In this document: positions 45,070-53,203 of the stretch, in pieces
How positions within the stretch are numbered: the stretch's first letter is position 1
How the letters are laid out: each line of letters opens with the position of its first letter
NCBI GenBank assembly: GCA_029980465.1
Contig: JARYIJ010000001.1
Span: 3,359,501-3,423,500, forward strand
Origin: Pseudolabrys sp.
GTDB lineage: Bacteria; Pseudomonadota; Alphaproteobacteria; Rhizobiales; Xanthobacteraceae
Length of the DNA: 64,000 nucleotides
Direction of reading: 5' to 3'
Position numbers and translations under genes: made by a program
The notes under the pieces: generated by a model
The model's database searches: none
The model's input: only the letters and a program-made list of their open reading frames with translations
What the model was told of the DNA's origin: nothing

Positions 45070-45795
45070 TCAGCCGTAACCGAACGCGAGCGCGTCGTCG
45101 TGGTTCCGCCAGTCTTCGAGGATGGCACGGAGGTGGGCCGTATCGTGGGCGGCAAGTGCCTTGGCGAGCGCCGCCAGCGTGGCTTTGGTCTCGTCGATCA
45201 GTTGGCGGAAGCGCGGCTCTCCGCGCGTGTCGGCGCCCGCGATACTGTCGCAGCGATCGAGAATGTGTCCGTATTCGGCCGCCTTGGCGGAGAGGTCAGA
45301 TCCCGCCTCCGGCTTCGACCAGTCAGTGGGAATGGGGTCACCATGGGCCACAAGCGCCGTCAGGGTTTGGTTTGCCTCGAGGACGCAATCGGCCAACGTC
45401 CTGATGCCGTTGGCCTTGCGCAGGGCGCTGAGATCGGTGCGGATTGCGGTGAGCGAGTTCCTGACGCCGCTGCGGCTTCCCATCTGGATGAACATCGAGA
45501 CGCCGACGAGCCGCATGCTGACGTCGACGAGGGTGGTCGTGTAGAGCGTACGGTCGGCGGTAAGCTGGGGCGGGGGCTTGCCGAACTTGCCGTTGATGAC
45601 GGCCCATGCCGTGCGCATCTTGCCGACCTCCTCCGACATCGGCCCGACCTCGTCATCGCGGAGGTAGCGCAGCGCCGCACGATTGTGCGCCGAGAAGCTC
45701 TCGACGGCGGCGGTGAAGTCGGCGAACGCGTCAGCGTGCGCCGCGGTCGCCGCGAGCAAGGCGCCGATGAGCAGAAGTCCAAACCGAGATGCCAT
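45070..45795 (-). CDS. secreted helical protein of unknown function
   Basis: A 241-residue protein with a Sec signal peptide (MASRFGLLLIGALLAATAAHADA, cleavage after AHA), then an almost wholly helical, mildly basic to acidic sequence with no membrane span. Two cysteines in the C-terminal half (ADCVLEANQ and LDRCDSIAG) could form a disulfide. I do not recognise a family; a four-helix-bundle periplasmic protein is plausible. It lies alone between an ArsR gene and the divergent decarboxylase-like gene. The ATG at 45795 is taken over a GTG one codon earlier. Confidence 0.75.
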   Translation of the reverse strand: MASRFGLLLIGALLAATAAHADAFADFTAAVESFSAHNRAALRYLRDDEVGPMSEEVGKMRTAWAVINGKFGKPPPQLTADRTLYTTTLVDVSMRLVGVSMFIQMGSRSGVRNSLTAIRTDLSALRKANGIRTLADCVLEANQTLTALVAHGDPIPTDWSKPEAGSDLSAKAAEYGHILDRCDSIAGADTRGEPRFRQLIDETKATLAALAKALAAHDTAHLRAILEDWRNHDDALAFGYG

Positions 45796-45953
45796 CACGG
45801 GGGCGCTCCAGACGGAGGCATTATACTCGTCGCACGCGATGCTTCGCTCGCACGCATCGACAACGTTAAGACGCGGTTAGTCCGGACCTGCCGCTTTTGA
45901 TTTCGCGATGTGTTTCGCCTAAAGACAGTCCGGCAATCCATCTTGGAGTTCTC

Positions 45954-46940
45954 ATGGCCAAGCTCAATCTTTCCGTCGCTGTCGGTCCCTACGACCGCAC
46001 GCGCCCGCTGATCGACGGCGCGGTGCAGATCGATGGCGTCGATCCGACCTTTATGGCGCTGTCGCCGGAGGAAATCTTCTTCCGCGCCTTTCGCCACGCC
46101 GAATTCGACATCTGCGAGCTGTCGCTGTCGAGCTTCACGGTAAAAACCGCCCAGGGCAATTGCCCTTATGTCGGCGTTCCGGCCTTCGTGTCGCGCGCCT
46201 TTCGCCACACTTCGATCTACGTGCGCACCGACCGCATCAAAAGGCCTGAGGATCTCAAGGGCAGGAAAGTCGGCCTGCCCGAATATCAACTCACGGCCAA
46301 CGTGTGGGCGCGCTCGATCCTCGAAGACGATTACGGCGTGAAGCCGTCCGACATCCACTGGATCAGGGCAGGGATCGAGAGCGCCGAACGTCCGGAGAAG
46401 ATCACGGTCACGCTGCCTTCCGACGTGAAAATGGAGAACGGCCCGCCGGGCAAGTCGATTTCGATGCTGATCGACGAAGGCGCGATCGACGGCTTCATCG
46501 CGCCGCGGCCGCCGGCCATCCCCGGCGGCAACAGGAATGTCGGCTGGCTGTTTCCCGATCCGACCGCGACCGCCAAAGATTATTTCAAGCGCACCGGCAT
46601 CTTTCCGATCATGCATCTCGTCGGCGTGCGCCGCGAGATTGCCGACAGGCATCCGTGGCTTCCCGGCGCGGTCTACAAGGCGTTCGAGCAATCGAAGGCG
46701 ATGGCGCTCGATCTGCTCAGCGACACGTCGGCGACCAAAGTGACGCTGCCGTTTGTCGAGGAGCAGCTCAAGGGTGCGCGTGCGCTGATGGGTCACGATT
46801 TCTGGTCGTACGGGCTGGAGGCCAACCGCAAGACGCTCGCGACTTTCCTCAGGCACCACCACAGGCAGGGCCTGTCGTCGCGCGAGGTGAAGCCGGAGGA
46901 GTTGTTCCATCCGGGTACCCACGAAGCCTTCAAGCTCTAG
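45954..46940 (+). CDS. 4,5-dihydroxyphthalate decarboxylase-like protein
   Basis: A 328-residue protein of the 4,5-dihydroxyphthalate decarboxylase family (Pht5-like), which shares the periplasmic-binding-protein fold (NMT1/TauA-like). It opens KLNLSVAVGPYDRTRPLIDGAV and includes DICELSLSSFTV, LKGRKVGLPEYQLTANVWAR and IMHLVGVRREIADRHPW. There is no signal peptide, so it is cytoplasmic: either a decarboxylase of a dihydroxy-aromatic acid or, less likely, a ligand-binding protein. A TTGGAG ribosome site precedes the ATG. The next gene starts nine bases later and encodes another binding-protein-like product. Confidence 0.82.
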   Translation: MAKLNLSVAVGPYDRTRPLIDGAVQIDGVDPTFMALSPEEIFFRAFRHAEFDICELSLSSFTVKTAQGNCPYVGVPAFVSRAFRHTSIYVRTDRIKRPEDLKGRKVGLPEYQLTANVWARSILEDDYGVKPSDIHWIRAGIESAERPEKITVTLPSDVKMENGPPGKSISMLIDEGAIDGFIAPRPPAIPGGNRNVGWLFPDPTATAKDYFKRTGIFPIMHLVGVRREIADRHPWLPGAVYKAFEQSKAMALDLLSDTSATKVTLPFVEEQLKGARALMGHDFWSYGLEANRKTLATFLRHHHRQGLSSREVKPEELFHPGTHEAFKL

Positions 46941-46949
46941 GAGGCGCAC

Positions 46950-47651
46950 GTGGCGACGATCCGGATTTTCAGCGGGGGCGCGCCGAAAGAGGTGTTCAAA
47001 CGGCTGCTGCCGGATTTCAAGCGCGAAACGGGCCACGACGCCGACTTCGTGTTCGAGGTGACCAAGGCGCTCAATGACAGGCTCGTGGCGGGCGAGACGC
47101 CCGACGTGCTTGTGCTGCCGACCAACATCCTCGACGGCTACCAGAAGGATGGCCTCGCCCGTGCGCAGGGCCGGGTCGTGTTCGGTGTCGTCGGGATCAG
47201 TGTCGTCGTCCCAAAAGGGGCGGCGAAGCCCGATATCTCGACCACGGAGAAGGTCAAGCAGACCTTGCTCGCCAGCCGGAGGATCGGCCTGGCCTCGCCG
47301 GGGCTGACGCCGAGCGGGACGCACCTGGGCAAGGTGTTCGACCGGCTCGGTCTCACCGATCCGCTCAGGGACAAGCTGCTGTATCGGCCCGCGCTTCAGG
47401 GCGGCGTCGAGCTAGTGACGAGCGGGGAGGCCGATCTCGGCCTCTATCCCAAGAGCGAGGTCATCATGTTCGACAGCCTGACCGTCGTCGGACCGTTGCC
47501 GCCGGATATTCAACTGCGGACGATCTATGGCGGCGCCGTTGCGATGAAGGCGGCGTCGCCGGAGGCCGGCGCAGCGTTCATCCGCTTCATGAGCGCGCTG
47601 GACAAGCGGCAGGCATGGGCCGAAGGCGGGTTCGACCCGCCTAGCGCTTGA
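46950..47651 (+). CDS. extracellular solute-binding-like protein without signal peptide
   Basis: A 233-residue type 2 periplasmic-binding-fold protein of the molybdate/ModA-like subfamily (MATIRIFSGGAPKEVFKRLLPDF, PDVLVLPTNILDGYQKDGL, LASPGLTPSGTHLGKVFDRLG, ADLGLYPKSEVIMF). It has no signal peptide, so it would remain in the cytoplasm unless exported otherwise. The GTG start at 46950 is backed by an AGGAGG ribosome site. It is tightly coupled to the decarboxylase-like gene and its last 11 bases overlap the opposite-strand permease. Possible roles are intracellular ligand sensing or unusual enzymatic activity. Confidence 0.8.
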   Translation: MATIRIFSGGAPKEVFKRLLPDFKRETGHDADFVFEVTKALNDRLVAGETPDVLVLPTNILDGYQKDGLARAQGRVVFGVVGISVVVPKGAAKPDISTTEKVKQTLLASRRIGLASPGLTPSGTHLGKVFDRLGLTDPLRDKLLYRPALQGGVELVTSGEADLGLYPKSEVIMFDSLTVVGPLPPDIQLRTIYGGAVAMKAASPEAGAAFIRFMSALDKRQAWAEGGFDPPSA

Positions 47652-48429
47652 CCGCGCCGAGGCCGCCCAGGCGACCGATCAGCGCGTTGACCGCGATCGC
47701 CAGCACGAACAGCACGATCAGCATCGCGTACATGCGCGGGATGTCGAACGTGCTGTAGGCGTTGATGATGCGGAAGCCGATGCCCATGTTGGAGAGCTTG
47801 GTTTCCGCCAGCAGCGTGCCGATCAAAGCCACGCCGAAGCCGAGACGAATGCCGTTGACGATCGGATGACGCATCGCCGGCAGGTAGATTTTCACGATCA
47901 TTTGCCACGGCCGCGCGCGAAAACTCCTGCCGACGCGGATCAGGACCTTGTCGATCTGGCGCATGCCGGCAGCGACCGACAGCGCCACCGGAAAAAAGCA
48001 TGACAGGGCGCCGAGTGCGACCTTGGATTCCGGGCCGACGCCGAACCACATGATCATGACCGGGAAGAAGATGATCTTGGGCGTCGGTCCGAGATAGTAC
48101 AGATACGTCTCATAGGCTTGCGACAGAAAACGGCTGCCGCCGAGCAGGATGCCGGCAACGAGCCCGAGGCCGCCGCCGATCAGCAGTGCCGCGCCGATCT
48201 CCGCCGCCGTGACGCCGAGATCGAAATAGAACGTGCCTTGCGTCAGCAGTGCATAGACGGCCTTCGCGATCGACCACAGCGACGGAATGACGTCGCGATA
48301 GAACCAGCCGGACCGCGACAGCGCTTCCCAAACGATCAGGGTCGCCGCAACGATGGCGACGCGCAGCATCGTGACCGGATCGAACGGCACACCGGCCGCC
48401 TTGCGGGTCAGTTGGCCGGTCGCAGCCAT
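47641..48429 (-). CDS. ABC importer permease (SsuC/TauC family), subunit 1
   Basis: A 262-residue inner-membrane permease with six or so spans and the EAA loop (GRSFRARPWQMIVKIYLPAMRHPIVNGIRLG). The family imports sulfonates, taurine, nitrate, thiamine precursors or aromatic acids. It overlaps the end of the upstream permease by 22 bases, so the two subunits are coupled in one operon. Together with subunit 2 and the ATPase it forms a transporter whose binding protein is not encoded beside it in a normal secreted form. Confidence 0.88.
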   Translation of the reverse strand: MAATGQLTRKAAGVPFDPVTMLRVAIVAATLIVWEALSRSGWFYRDVIPSLWSIAKAVYALLTQGTFYFDLGVTAAEIGAALLIGGGLGLVAGILLGGSRFLSQAYETYLYYLGPTPKIIFFPVMIMWFGVGPESKVALGALSCFFPVALSVAAGMRQIDKVLIRVGRSFRARPWQMIVKIYLPAMRHPIVNGIRLGFGVALIGTLLAETKLSNMGIGFRIINAYSTFDIPRMYAMLIVLFVLAIAVNALIGRLGGLGAVKR

Positions 48430-49175
48430 CGCTCGGCCCTTTCCAGCGTCATGTAGAACAGGACGCTGACCAGAATGACGAAGCAGATCGCGGCATACGT
48501 GCCGGCAAGGTCATACCGCTCGGCCAGATCGTTGATGAGCGGTCCGAGGCCGCCGGCATTGATCAGGAACTCGACGCCGACCACGTTGATCAGCGCGAAG
48601 ATCAGGCCGAGCCGGATGCCCGTGAAGATCACCGGCAGCGCGGCCGGCAACTGGATTTTCCAGAACTGCTGCGTCGGCGTCAGGTTGAAGCTCCTGCCGA
48701 CGTTGATCAGGACGCGCCGCGTCCCCGCGATGCCCTCCAGCGTCTTGAGCATGACCGGCGGCAGGCCGGCGATGAAGCCGATAATGATGATGGTCCAGGA
48801 GTTGCGGCCGAATAGCACCATGAACAGCGGGTAGGCGAGCACGATGGGAGCCGCGGCCAGCGACGCCACCCAGGTCTCGCAGGCGCGCCGCAGCAGCTCG
48901 GACCGGTGCAGCAGGACGCCGCCGGCGACGCCGAAAATCGTGATCAGCACGCCGGCGGCGAGGCATTCGCCCGCCGTCAGCAGGAAGCGGCGGAAGACAT
49001 GCTCGTGGACGATGATTCCGTAAAAGCTTTCGAGGATTTCGGACGGTGGCGGCACGACGTAGCGGCTGATGAGGCCGATCCGGATCACCGCCTCGAGCAG
49101 GAGAAAGAACAAGACAAGCGAGCCAAGGCCGACGAGCTTAGGCGACAGCGGCCAACGGTTTGCCTTGGCTGTCAC
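48408..49175 (-). CDS. ABC importer permease (SsuC/TauC family), subunit 2
   Basis: A 255-residue permease, homologous in layout to the neighbouring one, with spans in LVGLGSLVLFFLLLEAVIRIG and around residues 75-100, 115-145, 200-225 and 230-250, and the EAA loop VGRSFNLTPTQQFWKIQLPAALPVIFTGIRLGL. The GTG start at 49175 overlaps the ATPase stop (GTGA). Because the two permeases differ, the channel is probably a heterodimer, an uncommon arrangement for this family. Confidence 0.88.
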   Translation of the reverse strand: MTAKANRWPLSPKLVGLGSLVLFFLLLEAVIRIGLISRYVVPPPSEILESFYGIIVHEHVFRRFLLTAGECLAAGVLITIFGVAGGVLLHRSELLRRACETWVASLAAAPIVLAYPLFMVLFGRNSWTIIIIGFIAGLPPVMLKTLEGIAGTRRVLINVGRSFNLTPTQQFWKIQLPAALPVIFTGIRLGLIFALINVVGVEFLINAGGLGPLINDLAERYDLAGTYAAICFVILVSVLFYMTLERAERWLRPAN

Positions 49176-49993
49176 GACGCTTCACCGGCGGTGCCGAGGG
49201 CATGTCGCTCGGCATCTTCCATGCCGCGGCTCGCCTCTTCGCGCAGATCGCTCCAGACTTCGGCGACGTAGTGGCCGAAGGCGTCGCTGCTGACGATGTC
49301 CGACGAGCGGGGCCGCGGCAGGTGGATCTCGACAATTCGTTTCACGCGCCCGGGGCGGTAGGTCATCACCAGGATGCGGTCGGACATCTGAACCGCCTCC
49401 GTGATGTTGTGCGTGATGAGCAGCGTGGTCTGGTGGAGCTGTTGCTGGATCTGCAGCACCTTGTCGCCAAGCAGCAGGCGGGTCTGCTCGTCGAGCGCCG
49501 CGAACGGCTCGTCCATCAGCAGGATTTTCGGCTCGGAGGCGAGGGTGCGCGCCAGCGACACGCGCTGCCGCATGCCGCCGGACAATTCGCCCGGATAGCG
49601 GTTCTCGAAGCCGGCAAGGCCGACCATCGCGATGAAATGTTTGGCCCGCTCATTGCGCTCCCGCCGGGGCAAGCCATTCAGTTCAAGCGGAAACGCCACG
49701 TTGTCGATGACGGTCCGCCAGGGAAACGTCGATTCTTCCTGAAAGACCATGCCGATCGATTTGTGCGGACCGTTGATGGCTTCGCCGGACACGGAAACGA
49801 TACCGTGCGAATGCGACAGCAACCCGCCGATCACATTGAAAACCGTGGACTTGCCGCAGCCGGACGGTCCGATCACCGAGAGGAATTCACCCGGGCGGAC
49901 GTCGAATGTGACGTGATCGACGGCCGCGATCGGGCCTTCCGTGGTGTCGAACGACACAACGATGTCGTCGACGACGAGGATCGGGTCGGCCAT
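49172..49993 (-). CDS. ABC importer ATPase (SsuB/TauB family)
   Basis: A 273-residue ATPase with Walker A GPSGCGKST, Q-loop VFQEESTFPWRTV, signature LSGGMRQRVSLARTL, Walker B ILLMDEPFAALDEQTR and H-loop LLITHNITEAVQMSDRI. The EEST and FPWRTV pattern is typical of nitrate/sulfonate/taurine importers. The ATG at 49993 lies two bases after the TPP-enzyme stop, and the frame is open upstream without conserved content. It powers the two permeases encoded next. Confidence 0.92.
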   Translation of the reverse strand: MADPILVVDDIVVSFDTTEGPIAAVDHVTFDVRPGEFLSVIGPSGCGKSTVFNVIGGLLSHSHGIVSVSGEAINGPHKSIGMVFQEESTFPWRTVIDNVAFPLELNGLPRRERNERAKHFIAMVGLAGFENRYPGELSGGMRQRVSLARTLASEPKILLMDEPFAALDEQTRLLLGDKVLQIQQQLHQTTLLITHNITEAVQMSDRILVMTYRPGRVKRIVEIHLPRPRSSDIVSSDAFGHYVAEVWSDLREEASRGMEDAERHALGTAGEAS

Positions 49994-49995
49994 GC

Positions 49996-51804
49996 CTAGT
50001 CGCTCTTGCGTGTCATGACGGCGGTCATGGCCGGCGAATAACCGGGCGCGACGCGCGTATCGACCACGGCGACGCCGCCGCTTTCGACCACCGCAATGGC
50101 TTGCGCGAAGACCGCCGGCAGATCGGCGATCTCCGTGACGGGGCCGAAGCCGTCGGAGCCTTGCGCGCGTGCCATCGCGGCGAGATCGATGTCGGGCTCC
50201 GAAATGCGCTGGCCGACCCAACGGTTTTCAACAGGCCGGTTCCGCATCCGCGCCACGCGCTCCTGATGCAATTCATCGTTGAAGAACGAGCGGTTGTTGA
50301 CGACCACGAGCAGGAGCGGAATGTGGTAATGCGCCGCCGTCCATAGCGCGGTGACGCCCATCAGGAAGTCGCCGTCGCCGCATATGGCAACCGCCATGCG
50401 GCCCGAGCCTTTGAGGGCGAGCGCGGCCCCGACCGAGATGCCCGGACCGCCGCCGACACCGCCGCCGCCATCCGAGCCGAGGTAGTCGAGCGGATGACGA
50501 AACGGCCAGCTTGCGCCGTTCCACGACAGTGAAACGTGCGTCAAAGATACTGGACGCCCGCCGAGCGCCTTGCGCAGTGCGACGGCGACGTGATCGACCG
50601 TAAGTACATCACCTGCTGGAGTGAACTCGGTCTTTACGCCTTGCTGCGGGACAAGATGTGGGCCACCGCTGCCGATCGCATCGAGGAGGGCTGGCACGGC
50701 CGTGTCCGGTTCGCAGCCGATGAAGACGTCAACCGGCGGCAGGCCTTGATAATCGAGGCTCCAGCCATTGTGGAGCTGATGATCGATCGACACCTGAATG
50801 ATCCTGGCCTCGATGCCGCCGGCCTGCTTGGCCAGCGTGCCGGCGAGGTCGACCCAGTCCAGGCTCAGAATGACATCCGCCCTGCGCACCGCTTCAAGCG
50901 CGTCGGGCACGGGCGCGATCATGCCGGGGGCGCCGGCATGCAGCGGATGATCGGTCGGAAAGGCGGCGCCGACTTTAAGATCGGTGAGGACACGCGCGCC
51001 AAGCCGCTCAGCCAGCGCGACGCGCGCGTTCCACGCCTCGAGGCTGCGCGAAACGCGGCCGGCAAGGATCACGGGACGCTTCGCCGCCTTGAGGAGGTCG
51101 GCCGCTTTCGCGATCATGGCCGGCGGCGCCGCATCGGCCACCGGCGGCATGAGCCGCCTGGCATCCGGCGCAGTGAACGGCTCGGCGAGCTTCATCTCCT
51201 GCATGCCGGCATCGAGATTGACGTAAGTCGGGCCACGCGGCGCGGTGTTGGCGATCCAGTTGGCGCGCAGCACCGCCTCGTAGGCAGCCTCGGGCGAAGC
51301 GGGCTGGTCGTCCCACTTGCTGTAGCCGCGCAGCAACGCGCCCTGGTCGGCGGCCGTGTGGATCCAGTCGATCCAGGGACGGCGCTTTGCGCTGTCGACC
51401 GGGCCGGTGGCGCCGAGCAGCACTACCGGCATGCGGTCGCACCACGCGTTGAACACCGCCATCGTCGCGTGCATCAGCCCGACATTGGAATGCACGGCGG
51501 CCGCCATCGCGGTGCCGGTCACCTTGGCCCAGCCATGCGCGATCGCGACTGCGCTTTCCTCGTGCAGGCACAGCAGCATCTGCGGCTGGGTATTGCCGAG
51601 ATAATTCACCAGGCTGTCGTGGAAGCCGCGATAGCTCGCGCCGGGATTGAGCGCGATGTAGGGGATGTCCGTCGCGCGAAGCGCTTCCGCGACAACATCG
51701 CTGCCAAAGGCCGCCGCATTGACCCCGGCGGGGACCGGACGATCGACCGCTCCGATCTGCGGGTCGGCGGCTGGCGGCGCGGTTTCGCGTCGGAGCGACG
51801 TCAT
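49996..51804 (-). CDS. thiamine-pyrophosphate-dependent enzyme, acetolactate-synthase-like
   Basis: A 602-residue TPP enzyme with the N-terminal PYR domain, including the cofactor-activating glutamate in LCLHEESAVAIAHGWAKVTG, a central domain, and a C-terminal PP domain with GDGDFLMGVTALWTAAHYHIPLLLVVVNN (GDG...NN metal/TPP motif). It belongs to the acetolactate-synthase superfamily of decarboxylases/lyases but is distant from IlvB; relatives act on 2-keto or aromatic acids. It is first in the operon with the ABC ATPase and permeases, suggesting it processes the imported compound. Confidence 0.85.
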   Translation of the reverse strand: MTSLRRETAPPAADPQIGAVDRPVPAGVNAAAFGSDVVAEALRATDIPYIALNPGASYRGFHDSLVNYLGNTQPQMLLCLHEESAVAIAHGWAKVTGTAMAAAVHSNVGLMHATMAVFNAWCDRMPVVLLGATGPVDSAKRRPWIDWIHTAADQGALLRGYSKWDDQPASPEAAYEAVLRANWIANTAPRGPTYVNLDAGMQEMKLAEPFTAPDARRLMPPVADAAPPAMIAKAADLLKAAKRPVILAGRVSRSLEAWNARVALAERLGARVLTDLKVGAAFPTDHPLHAGAPGMIAPVPDALEAVRRADVILSLDWVDLAGTLAKQAGGIEARIIQVSIDHQLHNGWSLDYQGLPPVDVFIGCEPDTAVPALLDAIGSGGPHLVPQQGVKTEFTPAGDVLTVDHVAVALRKALGGRPVSLTHVSLSWNGASWPFRHPLDYLGSDGGGGVGGGPGISVGAALALKGSGRMAVAICGDGDFLMGVTALWTAAHYHIPLLLVVVNNRSFFNDELHQERVARMRNRPVENRWVGQRISEPDIDLAAMARAQGSDGFGPVTEIADLPAVFAQAIAVVESGGVAVVDTRVAPGYSPAMTAVMTRKSD

Positions 51805-51868
51805 AGAGCGTGTCCTGGACCGGTTGTTCGTGCCGTGCCGGATGGCGCGGGTCGGGTATCCAACCGGA

Positions 51869-53116
51869 TCACGCTCCCTGACGCAACCGCGCCAGCACCT
51901 TCAATCCGGCATAACCGTCGGCGGGCTGCATGCCGACCTTTTTCTCGTAGGCCAGGATCGCCTTGAGCGTGTCGCTGCCGGTGCGGCCGTCGATGCCGTC
52001 GGTCTTGAAGCCCTTGTCGTTGAGGCGCCGCTGGATCTCCTTGACCTCGGCCAGGGTCGGCGGACGTTCGCCGCCGGGAAACTCATGTACCCAATGGCCG
52101 CCACCGGCGATCAGATCGCCTAGGTGGAGGAGAGCGAGCGTGTAGCTCGATGAGGGATTGTACGAGCGCACGGCAAAGAAGTTCTGGCCGATCAGGAAGG
52201 CGGGTCCGCCGCGCACCGGCTGCCACAAGCGGACGATGTCGTCCGGGCGAGGGAACGGTTTGCCGTCGGCCCGCGTGATGCCGAGCGCGTGCCATTTGGC
52301 ATATGAGCGCTTGCTGCGGTTATCGGCGAGCCGGATGTGTGAAGCAGGCAGATTGACCTCGTAGCCCCAGGTTTCGCCGCGCCGGTACTGACCACGGTCG
52401 GCGAGATAGCGCGCGGTGCCGGCGAGCGAGTCGTCGGGCTTGCCGAAGGGGGTGATGCGGCCGTCGTGATCGTAATCGACACCCATGTGCAGCCAGACTT
52501 CCGGCATCCATTGCGTGTGGCCCATCGCGCCGGCCCATGAGCCGATCATCTGGGAAGGATCGGCCCAGCCGCGGTCGACGATGACAAGCGCGTTGAGCAA
52601 CTCCTGCTCCCAGTAGCGTCGCCGGCGCGGCTCGCCATAGGCGAGGGCGGCGAGCGCCGGGATGACGGGGCGCATGTATTTCGGATTGTCGATGACGTCG
52701 CCGAACGACGACTCCATCCCCCACAGGCCGAGCATGGTGTAGCGGCTGACGCCGTAATCGCGCTCGATCCGGTGCAGCAGGTCGGCGTAATCGCGGGCGC
52801 GTTCCTTGCCGGTGATGACGCGCCAGTCCGAGCAGCGGCGGTTGATGTATTGCCACATCTGCTCGGTGAATTCGGGTTGCGATCGCTGCAACGCGTAGAC
52901 GCTGGTGTCGGGCTTTACCGAATCCATCACGCGGTCGTACGTCTTCTCGGAAATGCCGCGCGCGATGGCGCGAGACTTGAACGCCGCGACCCAGCGCGTG
53001 AAGCTCTCGGATCGAACGGGCGGCTCCGATCGGGCCAAAGCCGGCTGTGCCAGCGCCATTCCGCCGGCGCCGAGGCCCAGCATCAAAGTGCGGCGGTCGA
53101 TCGGGAATCGCATCAT
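51869..53116 (-). CDS. lytic murein transglycosylase (MltB-like) with PG-binding domain
   Basis: A 415-residue secreted enzyme that cuts peptidoglycan glycan strands. A twin-arginine-like signal (DRRTLMLGLGAGGMALAQPALA) leads into a transglycosylase domain with the catalytic glutamate in LGLWGMESSFGDV and the motif GSWAGAMGHTQWMPEVWL, and a C-terminal peptidoglycan-binding domain (VKEIQRRLNDKGFKTDGIDGRTGSDTLKAI). The start at 53116 or the next ATG at 53113 is likely. It neighbours the M23 peptidase, another wall hydrolase. Confidence 0.92.
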   Translation of the reverse strand: MMRFPIDRRTLMLGLGAGGMALAQPALARSEPPVRSESFTRWVAAFKSRAIARGISEKTYDRVMDSVKPDTSVYALQRSQPEFTEQMWQYINRRCSDWRVITGKERARDYADLLHRIERDYGVSRYTMLGLWGMESSFGDVIDNPKYMRPVIPALAALAYGEPRRRRYWEQELLNALVIVDRGWADPSQMIGSWAGAMGHTQWMPEVWLHMGVDYDHDGRITPFGKPDDSLAGTARYLADRGQYRRGETWGYEVNLPASHIRLADNRSKRSYAKWHALGITRADGKPFPRPDDIVRLWQPVRGGPAFLIGQNFFAVRSYNPSSSYTLALLHLGDLIAGGGHWVHEFPGGERPPTLAEVKEIQRRLNDKGFKTDGIDGRTGSDTLKAILAYEKKVGMQPADGYAGLKVLARLRQGA

Positions 53117-53203
53117 CCCGATATCATAGGGAGCGGCGTGGCGCGCACAATCGGGGCGCGCCAATCGGTAGCGGAGCGAGACCGGCGCGTGGGAAGGTTT
53201 GGG

